In this document: positions 19,802 to 28,422 of the stretch, in pieces
Layout: each line of letters opens with the position of its first letter
Position numbering within the stretch: the first letter of the stretch is position 1
From: a virus
IMG/VR virus record: IMGVR_UViG_3300036859_000606
Location: 1-37,535 of that record
Length of the DNA stretch: 37,535 nucleotides
Strand: one strand, 5' to 3'
Notes under the pieces: generated by a model
Databases searched by the model: none
The model's input: only the letters and a program-made list of their open reading frames with translations
What the model was told of the DNA's origin: nothing
Program-made: the position numbers and the translations under genes

Positions 19802-21684
19802 CAGACGCAGCCCCCGACGCTCACCGTATTCGACCAAGTGTTTGTCGAAGTACAGACACAGAAGGCCCCGGAGCTGTCCATGTAGGTGTCGCCGATGTTG
19901 CAGGTCGATGGGGCCGTGGAGATGATGGTCTGTCGCATGGAAGCATGTTCGCGGGCACTTCCAGTATTTGCGCTCAGATAATCCACGCCGACAAGATTGA
20001 TCTGGGCCGCCGCATCGTTCGAGAAGAAGTCGCGATTGCTTAAGCCACCCGTGGATCGGTAGAAGCCACCGACAACGTTCATCACGCTGGCGGCCGTGGA
20101 ATTGATGACCACGCCTTGGACAGTCGTATCGTCCACGTCGCTCGCTTGCGTAAGGGCTGTCACGCCAGAGAGGTAGTACTCGTCCACGCCGGCAGCAGCC
20201 TCGGCCCACAAAAAGTTGGCGCTTGAGTTAGCCTGATTAGAGGATGTGTTGCGAATGAACGATGTTGCTCCGTTTATGAATACCCGCGACGTGCCGGAAC
20301 AATCCCCGCTCTGTTCGCCGGTGAAGTAATAGCCATTGATCGCGTAGGGAGTCGCGAGCCCCTGAACGAAATTGATTGTGTCCCCGCTGCTCACGAAGAG
20401 ACACGGGTCGGACGCGAATCGGAACGGGCGACTGCTACCCGTGTTGGTGGCGGCGTTGAGCATCGTGTTGCCGCGGGAATAGACCTCCATGTTTCCGAGG
20501 CCGGCTCCGAAGGTGAAACCGTCGACGGCCGCCAGGGAGCGGTTGTACTCGATGAACAGACGGGAGTTCGCGACGGGATTATCCATGAAAACGGAGTCCT
20601 CATCGGAGTCCGTCTGCTCATTGGTGAACTCGTTGTGTCGGATGACTATCTGCCCGCCACCGACACCAGCCATGTCTGCGTAGAAGGAACGATGTCCGTG
20701 GACGGTGAAGCCCTCGAAGACGTAGTTGGTACTTGTCCCCGGCTTGAACGTGCCATCCGCTCCGTTCACGTTCAGCGCCAAGAGGATCGTGACGCCAGCC
20801 CCCGCTCCCCTGAAGGTCGCATGATCCTCCCCGGAGCATGAAACTTGGCCGGTGTAGCTCCCAGGTCCGACGCTGTAGATAATCGGAAGGGCCGCTGTGG
20901 ATGTTTCTGCGGCGCATGCAGCATTGAGATCGGAATAGTTCCCGCCCGATGTTGCGATCGTCACGACGCGCACAGCCTGCCCGACAGTAGCTCCGTCGTA
21001 CTTCAGCGTGGCGCCAGTTAGGTCGAGAGAATGAACCCCCTCCAAGGCGCTCCCGATAGTCGAGCCTACGGAGCCGGACCGGATCGTTCCGTTGACGATG
21101 TCTAGGTCAATCTTCGCCTTGAAACCCGTCTGGTTCGTGCCAGGATGCACGGTCCCAGAGGAGGAACAACTGCAGGCATAAAGACTCGTCCCCGATGCGA
21201 CGAGAACCGAGTCTAGCGATCCGGATAGGCAAGTCTTTTTAGCGGCGTGGCCATCTGCGGATCCCGAGTAATAAACGATCCACCCGAGGGCCCCGGCCGG
21301 CACGGTTTGCGTGCGCGTGACGTCCGCGCGCCTCAAGCTTTGACCAGTGTGATCCGCGCTTGCAGGGCTCAGGGCCGTCACGCCGGCGAGATTGGCCCAG
21401 GCTGTATAAAAGCGCCACGTCTGCGTTGTGTTGCAACTACCGCCCGCGGCGCTAATGGCGGCCGTCGGCGCAGTCGTCGGGTTGGTAAGCGTGTAGTCCG
21501 TGCCGATCTTCGCTGGCGTGGCCACGCCGCCATTGAACGTCTGGACCTTGCTGAAGATCCAGCTGCGTCCCTGCAGGATGTCCCGCGTGATTGAGAGGTC
21601 CGCCGGCGCGACCCGGGCCAGGCAGAACAGCACCAGGGCGGTCAGGGCGATGTAGACCAGGGCCTTTTCGAGCCTCTTCATCAT
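19801..21684 (-). CDS. Tail spike or fibre-like beta-helix protein with signal-like N-terminus
   Basis: The likely starts are ATG 21684 or the next ATG 21681, after GAGGAG. The ~627-residue product begins with a clear signal-peptide-like segment (MKRLEKALVYIALTALVLFC, then LARVAPADLS). The body is Ser/Thr/Gly/Asn-rich with short strands (IVIRHNEFTNEQ, VYSRGNTMLNAAT, FINGATSFIRNTSS), typical of right-handed beta-helix receptor-binding proteins. The end CTSTNTWSNTVSVGGC has a TW motif often found at C-termini of phage adhesins. Base composition is less GC-rich than in neighbouring genes, a sign of acquisition or host-driven change. A signal peptide on a tail protein is odd; an exported, cell-surface role is the alternative. 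Confidence 0.72.
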   Translation of the reverse strand: MMKRLEKALVYIALTALVLFCLARVAPADLSITRDILQGRSWIFSKVQTFNGGVATPAKIGTDYTLTNPTTAPTAAISAAGGSCNTTQTWRFYTAWANLAGVTALSPASADHTGQSLRRADVTRTQTVPAGALGWIVYYSGSADGHAAKKTCLSGSLDSVLVASGTSLYACSCSSSGTVHPGTNQTGFKAKIDLDIVNGTIRSGSVGSTIGSALEGVHSLDLTGATLKYDGATVGQAVRVVTIATSGGNYSDLNAACAAETSTAALPIIYSVGPGSYTGQVSCSGEDHATFRGAGAGVTILLALNVNGADGTFKPGTSTNYVFEGFTVHGHRSFYADMAGVGGGQIVIRHNEFTNEQTDSDEDSVFMDNPVANSRLFIEYNRSLAAVDGFTFGAGLGNMEVYSRGNTMLNAATNTGSSRPFRFASDPCLFVSSGDTINFVQGLATPYAINGYYFTGEQSGDCSGTSRVFINGATSFIRNTSSNQANSSANFLWAEAAAGVDEYYLSGVTALTQASDVDDTTVQGVVINSTAASVMNVVGGFYRSTGGLSNRDFFSNDAAAQINLVGVDYLSANTGSAREHASMRQTIISTAPSTCNIGDTYMDSSGAFCVCTSTNTWSNTVSVGGCV

Positions 21685-21697
21685 CGCTCCTCGGTCC

Positions 21698-21741
21698 AAA
21701 AGAAAGAGGCCCGTCACGGGTGTTGCGCCCCGCAACGGGCC
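21698..21741 (-). terminator. Possible intrinsic terminator before the spike gene
   Basis: On the minus strand GGCCCGT (21741-21735) pairs with ACGGGCC (21714-21708) and is followed by the T-rich TCTTTCTTTT (21707-21698). An alternative inner stem GTTGCG/CGCAAC lies in the loop. It would end or attenuate transcription between the tail-tip genes and the spike. Confidence 0.6.
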
Positions 21742-21822
21742 CCCTTCGATTGGTTCGGTCATGGCCGGCGAGGCCGCGAACCCCGCCGGCGTGGTACGTC
21801 CTCAGGACTCTAGCATTTCCCC
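21742..21822. other. Short gap between tail-tip gene and terminator
   Basis: No gene is supported here. The frame of the spike gene stays open back to 21762, but the signal-like segment at 21684 with its ribosome-binding site is the better start. Confidence 0.35.
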
Positions 21823-22617
21823 CTAGGCCGCGTCGGCCAAGCCGTCGGCCGCCAGCTCGGTCCGATCAAAGTCATGATTGCAGGTGCTCGGGTTCTGTGA
21901 GGCCGCGAAGAAAGCATGCAGCACCGTCGAGACCGGCAGCTGCGACGTCAGGGTGTCCTTCGTGACTCCGTCGACCTTGATGAGGACCTGGCCGGCGGTC
22001 CACTCGAACCGCAGGACGAACCAGGTCCCGATGCTCGGCTTCGTCCAGTTCACACCATTGTTCCGGGAGCCATTGTAGGAGACCGCCCTCCAGTTCGTGG
22101 CATCGGCGCGCTCGATCCAGATGCCGTTGCGGTCGGTGAGCCGTGGGTTCTCGTCCCGCATCTCCCGGATCCCGTAGATGGGGGCCCCGTCGACACTCAG
22201 CTTGCAGCGCGCCTCGAAGATCAGGGGCGCAGTTACCTGGTCGAACTGCAGTCCGAAGCATGAATACCAGGCGGCCCAGTTGGCGCCGAGGGTTCCCACG
22301 GTGAACCTGGCCACGGAGAAGGCCGGCCTCGTCGGGTTATAGTTGGCGTCGACGAGGCTATCGTTCTCGTTGAACCCGACCCATCCGAAATTCCCATTGC
22401 CGCCGCCGAGGGTGGCCCCCTCGCCATCCGGCGCGCCCCAGGACCGGTTGTTCGTGTCGGTCCGCCAGTTGAAATGATCGAAGAAGCGGAGCCCCGAATA
22501 CAGCTGGTCGACCCGGCTCTTGTGGAAGGCGTCGTTGTCCTTGAGTTTCTTGAAGAACGCCTGGCGCAGCTTGGCCCGGGCGTTGGTCTCGGCGTCGGTG
22601 AAGGCGGAATAGGCCAT
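21823..22617 (-). CDS. Tail-tip protein with lectin-like (jelly-roll) domain
   Basis: The 264-residue product has a charged N-terminal helix (DAETNARAKLRQAFFKKLKD), then an all-beta region of about 200 residues: FGLQFDQVTAPLIFEARCKL, GIWIERADATNWRAVSYNGS, IGTWFVLRFEWTAGQVLIKV. This alternation resembles concanavalin-like/laminin-G sandwiches that bind sugars in tail adhesins. The start forms TGATG with the preceding gene. Confidence 0.68.
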   Translation of the reverse strand: MAYSAFTDAETNARAKLRQAFFKKLKDNDAFHKSRVDQLYSGLRFFDHFNWRTDTNNRSWGAPDGEGATLGGGNGNFGWVGFNENDSLVDANYNPTRPAFSVARFTVGTLGANWAAWYSCFGLQFDQVTAPLIFEARCKLSVDGAPIYGIREMRDENPRLTDRNGIWIERADATNWRAVSYNGSRNNGVNWTKPSIGTWFVLRFEWTAGQVLIKVDGVTKDTLTSQLPVSTVLHAFFAASQNPSTCNHDFDRTELAADGLADAA

Positions 22618-24302
22618 CAGCAGATCTCGTACGGCTCAAGGCCGTCGATCAGGAAGTTCCCGGAGTCGGGAGCGATCCAGGCGGATTCCTTCTCGGCATC
22701 CGTGGCCGAGTTGTAATCGGTCGCCCCGCCGTCTTCGCCGATCCAGGCGGGCCGCGAGTAGTTTCCGGTCTGCAGCACGAACCGGACCTCCCCGGCCGCG
22801 AAGATCTCCTCGCGCTCGACGATCTCCAGACGCTCGCCCGAGAGGCCCCGGGTCCCCGTCCGGGTGTTCGGGATCTCGTCGTGCGTCAGAGCGATGTCCT
22901 CCCCCAGCTCATAGGCCCGCTTCGTCAGCGGACACCAGACCTCGATCTGGGGTGGCGGTACGACGTAGCGCCGCAGGACGACCGCGCCCACGGCCTCGGC
23001 GATCCGCGCCCCCCTGAACGCATCCCGGAAACCGGTGTTGTCCTCCTCGAAGGAGATCGTCTCCTTCGTGGCAGCCTGGTCGGCCGCGTCTTCGACCGTC
23101 GTCCGGGACTGCGGCTCGCCGGTCTCCGGGTCCAGCTCCACCCCCAGGACGCAGCGGTTGACGTGCAGCTCGTGCGCCCGCCGCCAGCGCCACCGCAGGA
23201 TGTCGCTCTTCAGGAGGGTCGGCAGGCCCACTTCTGCGTCGTCCGGCCAGGCGGCCCGCCAGAGCCGGAAGGAGAGCTTCCCGTCGATCGTCGTTCTGGG
23301 GTAACCCAGGAAACGGTAGATCTGCTGCTCGAGGAATTTGAACGCCGGGACCGGCTCCTTGATCTCGAAGCGCCAGATCTCCCAGTCGTAGGCCCGGTCC
23401 CGCTCCTTCTGCAGCCCGGCCCCATCGATCAACCCGGCGGCGATCCCCATGCCCGTCAGCTCCCCCCGCTTCTTGGTCAGAGGGAAGGTGCCGTTCGAGA
23501 AGTCCCCCGTCTGCACTGTATAGAGGATGTTGATGGGATTCCCCTCGATGACGCTGGTCGGCCACCGCACCTCGTCCCCGGCCTTGAAGGCCTTGGTCAG
23601 TGGAATCTCCAGCCCGAGGACGTTGCCGTTCACCGTGTGCACCGTCACCTTCTCCTCCTGGCCGGTGTAGCCCCCGTCGCTCGAGGGCCCCAGGTAGAGG
23701 CCATCCCCCACGCTGCCCTGATCGTTCGAGGGCCCCGAGATGTCGGTGGCGTCCAGGACCGTGATGCTCGTCGCCCCCGCCGCGGCATCGGCCGCCAGCT
23801 TGGTGTTGACCGCCACGGACTGCTTGGCCGAGGCGTTCTCGAAGATGTCATCGTTCTGGTGTCGCCTCAGGTCGACCAGGGAGAACTTCACCGCCAGGCC
23901 GTTGTCGGTCATCTCGACGGCGTCGATCTGGCCGAAGCCGACCGGGGCATAGTCCGATTCGTTCAGGTCGGCGTACCCCGAGTACAGCGTCACGGCCCGG
24001 TTCAGCAGGGTCGGGAAAGTCGGGCTGTTCTTGTCGGTGGCGATCAGGTCCAGGATCTCCCCATCCTTTTCGGTCAGCTCGAAGGAGATCGTGTTGAGCG
24101 AGGCCTTCCCCTGGAGCTGGAAGAGCTTCTGGGCGATATTGTCCGGGACCCGCAGGAGCGGCTTCTTCGTGACGGCGGCGGCGCGGACTGGGCCGGTCGA
24201 GAAGTGCTTGGTGGTCAGCCCTTCGATCGCCATGTAGTACACCGGGTTCTTCGCCGCGGCGAGCGTGCGGGCCGTCCAGTTGGCGTTCGGGTTGAAGACC
24301 AT
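22617..24302 (-). CDS. Tail-tip/baseplate hub-like protein
   Basis: The 561-residue product begins with FNPNANWTARTLAAAKNPVY and has repeated beta-rich segments (PVYYMAIEGLTTKHFSTGPV, GADLN-type turns, PLTKKRGELTGMGIAAGLID), ending VLQTGNYSRPAWIGEDGG. Length, place after the tape measure and beta-rich content fit a hub or central tail-tip protein that opens the tail tube. I cannot assign it to a named family by eye. It is coupled to both neighbours by TGATG. Confidence 0.62.
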   Translation of the reverse strand: MVFNPNANWTARTLAAAKNPVYYMAIEGLTTKHFSTGPVRAAAVTKKPLLRVPDNIAQKLFQLQGKASLNTISFELTEKDGEILDLIATDKNSPTFPTLLNRAVTLYSGYADLNESDYAPVGFGQIDAVEMTDNGLAVKFSLVDLRRHQNDDIFENASAKQSVAVNTKLAADAAAGATSITVLDATDISGPSNDQGSVGDGLYLGPSSDGGYTGQEEKVTVHTVNGNVLGLEIPLTKAFKAGDEVRWPTSVIEGNPINILYTVQTGDFSNGTFPLTKKRGELTGMGIAAGLIDGAGLQKERDRAYDWEIWRFEIKEPVPAFKFLEQQIYRFLGYPRTTIDGKLSFRLWRAAWPDDAEVGLPTLLKSDILRWRWRRAHELHVNRCVLGVELDPETGEPQSRTTVEDAADQAATKETISFEEDNTGFRDAFRGARIAEAVGAVVLRRYVVPPPQIEVWCPLTKRAYELGEDIALTHDEIPNTRTGTRGLSGERLEIVEREEIFAAGEVRFVLQTGNYSRPAWIGEDGGATDYNSATDAEKESAWIAPDSGNFLIDGLEPYEIC

Positions 24303-25468
24303 CAGCCCTTGTCCTCGCGCATCAGGAGCTCGAGCGTCCAGTTGGTCGGGTGCTCGATGACCGGCTCGTCGGCGTCCAGCGCCACCATCTTCGGGAAGTA
24401 GTCGGGGGACCGGAAGCTGTCCCCCGAGACGTATCCGAACTTCAGGTTGCTCTGCGCCACCGCCTTCACGTTCGTCACGATCGACGCCACCTTGATGATC
24501 TCGAATTCGGGCCCCGCCGCCTCGCGCAGGCGGTACTCCTTGCCCACCACGACCGTGGACGTGTCGGCCAGAGGGATGTCCTTCTGGCCGGCCGCGGCGC
24601 TGCCGTTGAGCACCAGGTCGACGACGTCGGCGGCGTCCAGGGCGAAGGCGAACTGCTTGCGCTGCTCGGCCCAGCTCCAGAACGCCTCGAGGTCACTGCG
24701 GAACTGGGCGTCCGTGAACCTGGCGAGCTGCGCCTGAACCTGGAAGTAGTAGTGGTGCAGCAGCCCCGCCACCACGCCGCCCCCGCTGACGTCCGTCTCC
24801 CCGTCGCTCCGGAGCTTGCGCAGATAGTCCGTGAGCGGGCCCGGGAAGACCAAGGTGTTGCCGTTCCAGTTGATCTGCGTGGCGCCCATGGCTATCGGGA
24901 CCTCAACGAAGTCGCGTTCCGGGTCACCGAAGCCGAGCGTGACGTCGCCCGTGCTCTTGACTGGCGGCCTGTCAAACAGCAGCAGGAGGCGCAAGCGGTG
25001 TCCGGGCGTCGGCTTCGGGGCGGCGAACTGGTCGAGCGTGAAACCGGTGAAGACCTTCGCGCCGGTCGTCCCGAGGCTCTGGGGCGCCGATCCGGCGGCA
25101 TAGGCCTCAACCGGATTCCCCTCGCCGTCATACCGGTACAACCCCACCTGCAAGCTGATGTTCGGGTTCGCCACAAAGACGTAGACCTGGACGGTCCAGA
25201 GAAGCCCTCCGGGCCAGAAGCTGTTTCCAGGCTGGCCTGCCGGCGAAAAATAGTAGCCGGCTTCGGTGGCGCCGAACGCGATGGTAACGAGGAACGTGCC
25301 TTCGTTGTCCGGGAAGTGCAGGAGCCTCCGGTTGTAGAGGGTGGGCGCGGGACCCGCCAGGTCGCTGTCCTCGTCATCGAGCGTCCATCTCCATCGCCCC
25401 CGGGTGGCCGGCGGCGCGTCGGGCGTCGGCCCGGTCCACCACCAGAACAGCCAGGTTGCGAGACTCAT
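24302..25468 (-). CDS. Tail-tip structural protein (distal-tail-like)
   Basis: The 388-residue product starts with a Trp-rich stretch (MSLATWLFWWWTGPTPDAPP), which could be a membrane-contacting or packing segment. The middle has beta-rich carbohydrate-binding-like sequence (GLLWTVQVYVFVANPNISLQ). The C-terminal ~120 residues (FAFALDAADVVDLVLNGSAA, then VVVGKEYRLREAAGPEFEII) resemble the tube-like domain of distal tail proteins. It lies between the TMP-side tail genes and the hub. The exact function is uncertain. Confidence 0.6.
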   Translation of the reverse strand: MSLATWLFWWWTGPTPDAPPATRGRWRWTLDDEDSDLAGPAPTLYNRRLLHFPDNEGTFLVTIAFGATEAGYYFSPAGQPGNSFWPGGLLWTVQVYVFVANPNISLQVGLYRYDGEGNPVEAYAAGSAPQSLGTTGAKVFTGFTLDQFAAPKPTPGHRLRLLLLFDRPPVKSTGDVTLGFGDPERDFVEVPIAMGATQINWNGNTLVFPGPLTDYLRKLRSDGETDVSGGGVVAGLLHHYYFQVQAQLARFTDAQFRSDLEAFWSWAEQRKQFAFALDAADVVDLVLNGSAAAGQKDIPLADTSTVVVGKEYRLREAAGPEFEIIKVASIVTNVKAVAQSNLKFGYVSGDSFRSPDYFPKMVALDADEPVIEHPTNWTLELLMREDKG

Positions 25469-25492
25469 GCGTCACGGTGGTCCCTGCCTGCA

Positions 25493-26143
25493 CTACGGTT
25501 CGACGTCGGTCTCCACCTCAGCCCAGCGCGCGCTCACGCCATACAGAGGCGTGGTGCCCGCCCCGGAGAGGATCGCCACGCCCATCGCGTACCCCGGTGG
25601 GATGACCAGGGAGCCGCGCACCTCGAAGGGCTGGTCGCTCTGCCCGAAGTTCGCCGCGGCCAGCTGGAAGCTCCCGCCACTCGAGGACCAGATCGTCCCG
25701 GCGGGCAGAGTCACCGCCGTGCCCCACCGCGCGAAAGAGGCTGCGGCCGCCTGGCCATTGGTCGGCCCCGCCCCGAACCCCGTCGCCATGGCGCCGACGG
25801 CCGTCGCGAGCTTGCCGTTGGAGATGCAGACCCAGAGGGTCAGCCCTGCGGCCGGCGTGCCCGAGACCACGAAGACGTGCAGGTGATCGATGCACAGGAT
25901 CCTGCCGCCGTCCGAGGCCGAATTGTACAGGGCGAGCTTCGCCGTGGTCGTCGGCAGGGCCGTGTCCGGCGCGATGCCATTGGCCGCGAGCTGGAGGCCT
26001 CCGTGGAACATGCGGCCGCTGCGCGCCAGCTCGAGCTGCTCCAGCTCGGTCTGCGCGATCCCGAGGCTCCCGAGGGGCGTGCCCCGGTGTTCGAGACGGC
26101 TGGTGGCCTTGGCGATCCTGCGGATGATCAGCTCTGACAGCAT
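25493..26143 (-). CDS. Tail protein, beta-sandwich type
   Basis: AGGAGG precedes the ATG at 26143. The 216-residue product has an N-terminal helix (LSELIIRRIAKATSRLEHRG) and then an all-beta body (ILCIDHLHVFVVSGTPAAGL, VRGSLVIPPGYAMGVAILSG). The pattern fits small structural or adhesin-like parts of the tail tip. No named family. Confidence 0.62.
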   Translation of the reverse strand: MLSELIIRRIAKATSRLEHRGTPLGSLGIAQTELEQLELARSGRMFHGGLQLAANGIAPDTALPTTTAKLALYNSASDGGRILCIDHLHVFVVSGTPAAGLTLWVCISNGKLATAVGAMATGFGAGPTNGQAAAASFARWGTAVTLPAGTIWSSSGGSFQLAAANFGQSDQPFEVRGSLVIPPGYAMGVAILSGAGTTPLYGVSARWAEVETDVEP

Positions 26144-26154
26144 GGGCGCTCCTC

Positions 26155-26577
26155 CTAGTTCGTGGTCGTCACGTCAATTTCATTGTCGTTGTCGCCGGGC
26201 ATGTCCCGTACGTCCCGGCTGAACCCCAGCCGCAGGGTCTTGAGCTCGCGCAGGATGCCCAGCAGGATCTCGTTCTGCCTGCTGATCGGCTCGTTCAGCG
26301 CCGCGGCGACCGCCGCTGTGATCGCGGCCACCGTGGCGTCCGTGGCCGCACCGGCCGGCAGGGGGAGCGCGGCAGCCGATACGGGCTGCGTCCCGGACGG
26401 GATGTTCCGGACGGGCGAAGCATACTCGCTCCCCGCCGGCGCTGTGTTGATGGGCTCGACAGCCTGGCCGGCCGCCTGGGAGCCCCCGATCTGGACGATC
26501 TGCCGCTCCTTCCCGGAGACGGTCGAGGTGTCGATGATTTTCCCCGTACTGTCCGGCGGGACCTGTATCTGCCCCAT
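26155..26577 (-). CDS. Tail-associated protein with Ala-rich middle
   Basis: The 140-residue product starts MGQIQVPPDSTGKIIDTSTV, has a Pro/Ala-rich middle and a helix with QNEILLGILRELKTLRLGFS near the C-terminus, and ends with an acidic DNDNEID patch. It is 11 bases upstream of the next tail gene. Probably a minor tail or assembly protein; no family recognised. Confidence 0.58.
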   Translation of the reverse strand: MGQIQVPPDSTGKIIDTSTVSGKERQIVQIGGSQAAGQAVEPINTAPAGSEYASPVRNIPSGTQPVSAAALPLPAGAATDATVAAITAAVAAALNEPISRQNEILLGILRELKTLRLGFSRDVRDMPGDNDNEIDVTTTN

Positions 26578-26964
26578 CTATGCCCCCATCGCGGCCCGGC
26601 GTGCGTCGTAGTACAGTCGCCAGTCCGCCTTCAGACCGATCGTCGCGGCCAGGTCGTCGGGGATTAGGGAGCCACGCTTGACCAGCGCTCCCTCCGGAAC
26701 CTCGCCGGAGGCGCGCACCAGGCGCGCCCGCTCTCCAGGCCTCAACTCGTAGCGCCAGCCGTCCACCGCCCAGATCCCCTTCTCGTCGTACGTTCCCCCC
26801 CACAGCAGGCCGGCCAGGTAGTAGGAATCGAACCCCGCCAGGCGCACGCGATCGCCGTCCGCCTGGATGTAGTCGACGACCTGGACGCGGTCGGCCGGCA
26901 GGTCCTCCCACTGGCCCCTCTGCCGCCAGGTCTTCTCGCCGTCGCTGTAGGTGATATCGAAAAT
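26578..26964 (-). CDS. Small tail protein with apparent ATT start
   Basis: The GTG at 26847 would give 89 residues, but good coding sequence continues upstream: FDITYSDGEKTWRQRGQWED, then LPADRVQVVDYIQADGD. The first plausible start is ATT at 26964-26962, 9 bases after GGAGGG, giving 128 residues. ATT starts are rare (infC is the known case). The HNH gene on the other strand begins 32 bases upstream, so its insertion may have removed the original ATG. The product is a beta-rich tail protein with GYDEKG-like turns. It ends next to the 26577 gene. Confidence 0.6.
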   Translation of the reverse strand: MFDITYSDGEKTWRQRGQWEDLPADRVQVVDYIQADGDRVRLAGFDSYYLAGLLWGGTYDEKGIWAVDGWRYELRPGERARLVRASGEVPEGALVKRGSLIPDDLAATIGLKADWRLYYDARRAAMGA

Positions 26965-26995
26965 GCTAGTCGCCCTCCGGGAGTAGAATCCGTGA

Positions 26996-27547
26996 ATGTC
27001 CGAACTGGATCCACCGCCCGCCGCATCCCACCGTTACCGGCCGCCCCGTGCGCGGATCGTTCTCGCTTGCACGGTCTGCATGCGTCCGTATGTTCAACAC
27101 AGATATAGGGCGCTCACTTCGAAGTTCTGCTCGAAGGCTTGCTGGTCCATGCGAGCGCCCAGGCCCGCATGCAGGCATTGTGGTCAGGTCTTCGCCAGGC
27201 GAACATTTCGAAAGACCTATTGCAGCCGATCCTCTAGGCAGAAGGGCATGGTCGGCCCAGACTCCACGCGCTGGATCGATGGACATACGCTCCACCGCGA
27301 GCGAAACCGTTTCAGGGCGGAGCAGAAGCGGTGGAGGAGGGCCGTACTCGATCGGGATGGGCACTCCTGCCAGGATTGCGGATCCACGGAGAGGCTCGCC
27401 GCCCATCACCTCATGTCGTGGAAGGCGGCTCCAGACCTGAGATTCACGGTCTCGAATGGCGTTACTCTCTGTGCCGGTTGCCATGATGTAAGGCATGGCA
27501 GACGCCATGGCAGACGCCACCACGACAAGCAGAAGTCTCAGCACTAG
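26996..27547 (+). CDS. HNH endonuclease on the opposite strand, probable homing enzyme
   Basis: The 183-residue product has an N-terminal pair of zinc knuckles (LACTVCMRP with a later CSKACWS, and CRHCGQVFARRTFRKTYCS). The C-terminal HNH core is LDRDGHSCQDCGSTERLAAH, then HLMSWKAAPDLRF, SNGVTLCAGCHDVRHG. It runs against the surrounding tail operon and is less GC-rich than its neighbours, the usual pattern of a free-standing homing endonuclease that copies itself into intron-less alleles. Its 3' end overlaps the stop of the minus-strand gene at 27544 and its 5' end crowds the start of the 26964 gene. Confidence 0.85.
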   Translation: MSELDPPPAASHRYRPPRARIVLACTVCMRPYVQHRYRALTSKFCSKACWSMRAPRPACRHCGQVFARRTFRKTYCSRSSRQKGMVGPDSTRWIDGHTLHRERNRFRAEQKRWRRAVLDRDGHSCQDCGSTERLAAHHLMSWKAAPDLRFTVSNGVTLCAGCHDVRHGRRHGRRHHDKQKSQH

Positions 27548-27901
27548 ATCGTCCTCCAGGTGGCACCGTCCCAGCTCGAGTGCGCCCCCGTGTCCGTCGC
27601 GATGTAGAGACAGGGGTTCGCCGGCGAGGTCGGGCGGTCCCCCGCCAGCCCTGACAGGAGGACGTCGGCCAGCGTGATGGCCGTCACGCGGTTGACCTGG
27701 TCGTATTCGACCGTCGCGTTGCCGCCCTTGATCTGCACGGGCGCCGGCGTCAGGTACTCGCCCGCCGGCGTCACGACGCTGACCCTCTCCTCGGCGATGG
27801 CCAGGTCCCCGCAGCCGGCGCGCCGCCACGGCCTGCTGGCCCGGCGTCGGTCCTGTCCCGCCGCCACCACCCCCGCCCCCGTCCCCCGGGTTGATGCGCA
27901 T
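27544..27901 (-). pseudogene. Tail protein gene with an apparent +1 frameshift
   Basis: The best start is ATG 27901, with GGAGG 7 bases upstream, reading MRINPGDGGGGGGGG and then TGPTPGQQAVAARRL. The convincing C-terminal part lies in another frame, from about 27830 to the stop at 27544: GDLAIAEERVSVVTPAGEYL, VQIKGGNATVEYDQVNRVTA and SWDGATWRTI. Start and stop are 358 bases apart, so one base must be skipped or is extra. The switch would lie in the GC-rich stretch near 27810-27840. This could be a sequencing error, a mutation or programmed slippage. A tail-tip assembly or adhesin-linker role is a guess from position. Confidence 0.5.
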
Positions 27902-27921
27902 CAGGCGGCCTCCGAAACTGG

Positions 27922-27950
27922 TTGCGCGCAACGCCTCATGGGCGTACGAT
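27922..27950 (+). promoter_or_regulatory. Weak promoter candidate for the plus-strand cassette
   Basis: TTGCGC (27922-27927) and TACGAT (27945-27950) are separated by 17 bases, and the first plus-strand gene begins 37 bases further on. Matches to consensus are three and four of six. The cassette runs against the tail operon, so it needs its own promoter. Confidence 0.3.
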
Positions 27951-27987
27951 TCCGACACATACCGTCAGCCAGGGAGGAGGCTTCCGC

Positions 27988-28410
27988 ATGAAGAAGGTCG
28001 TCGTTGCGATGGGCATCGCCCTGTTCGTCGTGGTGTGGGCCGCAAGGGAGCTGCGCAAGATGCCTCGTCCCACCGAGGAACCGGCGCCGGCGCCCAAGCA
28101 CGAAAAGCGGCCCGATGCTCAGATCACGCAGAACACGCCGAGCGATGGATCCCATCGGATATCCGTAAACCAGTGGCCTGGCTGCGCCGATCGAGAATAT
28201 TTCGGTCAGCTCACGCGCTTTTCGGCTCAGGGAGACCGTGAGGCTTTCAATCGTGGACTTGCCGCCGGCATCGTCAACGGTGAATGCACCCTCTTCAAGA
28301 AGGGTGAGGTCGTGTTCACCGTGGATACTGCTATCTTCTCCGGGCTGGTTAAAGTCAGACGACGAGGCAACGTGCAGGGCTACTGGACCAACCTGGAGGC
28401 AGTTGACTGA
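27988..28410 (+). CDS. Membrane-anchored periplasmic protein, first gene of plus-strand cassette
   Basis: From ATG 27988, with AGGAGG 7 bases upstream, the product is 140 residues. An N-terminal membrane anchor or signal (MKKVVVAMGIALFVVVWAAR) is followed by a Pro/charged linker (to ~50) and a compact domain: GCADREYFGQLTRFSAQGDR, EAFNRGLAAGIVNGECTLFK, then VKVRRRGNVQGYWTNLEAV. The two Cys (near 65 and 98) could form a disulfide. Similar small periplasmic proteins occur in Gram-negative bacteria, with no known role. It lies 12 bases before the PDZ gene. Composition is less GC-rich than in the tail genes, so the cassette was probably acquired. Confidence 0.78.
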   Translation: MKKVVVAMGIALFVVVWAARELRKMPRPTEEPAPAPKHEKRPDAQITQNTPSDGSHRISVNQWPGCADREYFGQLTRFSAQGDREAFNRGLAAGIVNGECTLFKKGEVVFTVDTAIFSGLVKVRRRGNVQGYWTNLEAVD

Positions 28411-28422
28411 GAAGGAGGTCGA

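Noticed and set aside
22881-24401. 506-codon plus-strand frame over the tail hub gene
   Set aside because: Antisense shadow; low-complexity product.
26966-27958. 330-codon minus-strand frame across the HNH gene
   Set aside because: Only its first ~30 residues are the likely start of the frameshifted tail gene; the rest is antisense to the HNH gene.
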